A stretch of 6,496 bases of DNA from contig PBPH01000056.1 of the NCBI GenBank assembly GCA_002725475.1, positions 1 through 6,496 on the forward strand. Direction: 5' to 3'. Every line of letters starts with the position of its first letter. Positions within the stretch are counted from its first letter, which is position 1. The DNA comes from Methanobacteriota archaeon. GTDB taxonomy: Archaea; Thermoplasmatota; Poseidoniia; Poseidoniales; Thalassarchaeaceae. Positions 6,414 to 6,496 of the stretch are shown here, piece after piece. The notes beneath the pieces were generated by a model. The model was not told where the DNA came from and did no database searches. It worked only from the letters and a program-made list of their open reading frames with translations. Both the position numbers and the translations under genes were made by a program.

Positions 6414-6496
6414 TTATTCGATTGAGGGATATTTTCCCCCGGACTGTGAATGGCCCTCTGGCACATTTGCATCATAATCAACAACTACGCCAACTA
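6414..6496 (-). CDS. Probable C-terminal end of an unidentified minus-strand gene (partial)
   Basis: On the minus strand a frame enters from the window edge and runs 26 codons to TAA at 6414-6416, ending in VPEGHSQSGGKYPSIE. The codons are mostly A/T-ending (GTT, GTA, GAT, TAT, GCA, AAT), as in the other genes here. The opposite strand in the same phase (ATG at 6450) would use C-ending codons almost throughout, unlike the window, so the minus strand is the better reading. The piece is too short to recognise a family, and 26 open codons can occur by chance. If real, it is convergent with the transporter with 33 bases between stops. Confidence 0.35.
   Translation of the reverse strand, partial: VGVVVDYDANVPEGHSQSGGKYPSIE

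Noticed and set aside
6260..6484. Minus-strand open frame of 74 codons at the right end
   Set aside because: It overlaps the exporter's conserved C-terminal helices on the opposite strand and has no family resemblance; the shorter frame ending at 6414 fits better.
1..6496. Mobile element, CRISPR array, defence island or biosynthetic cluster
   Set aside because: No transposase, integrase, regular repeat array or cluster of linked accessory genes is visible. The genes look chromosomal and functionally unrelated apart from one operon.

Overview
The window looks like a piece of an archaeal genome, most probably a marine euryarchaeon of the Poseidoniales (Marine Group II/III) or a relative in Thermoplasmatota. 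The best evidence is a short (about 222 residue) triosephosphate isomerase of the archaeal type. Supporting signs are AT-rich DNA with A/T-ending codons, few Shine-Dalgarno sequences, TATA-like AT-rich boxes 20-35 bases upstream of several starts, and a large secreted/membrane protein with many N-glycosylation sequons. The lineage below 'archaeon' is an inference.

Layout. Bases 2-1900 (+) hold a 5'-truncated membrane protein: a beta-sandwich ectodomain, two membrane helices, an extracytoplasmic thioredoxin-like domain lacking its cysteines, and a multi-helix C-terminal membrane part. Bases 1970-2356 and 2369-3907 (+) form a two-gene operon of a DoxX-family membrane protein and a membrane-anchored FAD/NAD-binding oxidoreductase of the COG2907 type. 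A DUF2237 gene lies convergent to these (3919-4281, -) and divergent from the triosephosphate isomerase gene (4380-5048, +). Bases 5199-6380 (+) encode a 10-helix PF11449-type transporter (putative manganese or heavy-metal exporter). The last 83 bases probably contain the C-terminal end of a further minus-strand gene.

How the genes work together. Only the DoxX/flavoprotein pair is clearly co-transcribed, and it may be a small membrane redox or lipid-modifying module. The triosephosphate isomerase is a central glycolysis/gluconeogenesis enzyme and the transporter probably handles metal homeostasis. No shared pathway links them, and the divergent and convergent arrangement suggests independent transcription units. 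I see no mobile element, CRISPR array, RNA gene or defence system. The items most worth a second look are the cysteine-less thioredoxin-like membrane protein and the DoxX/anchored-flavoprotein operon.
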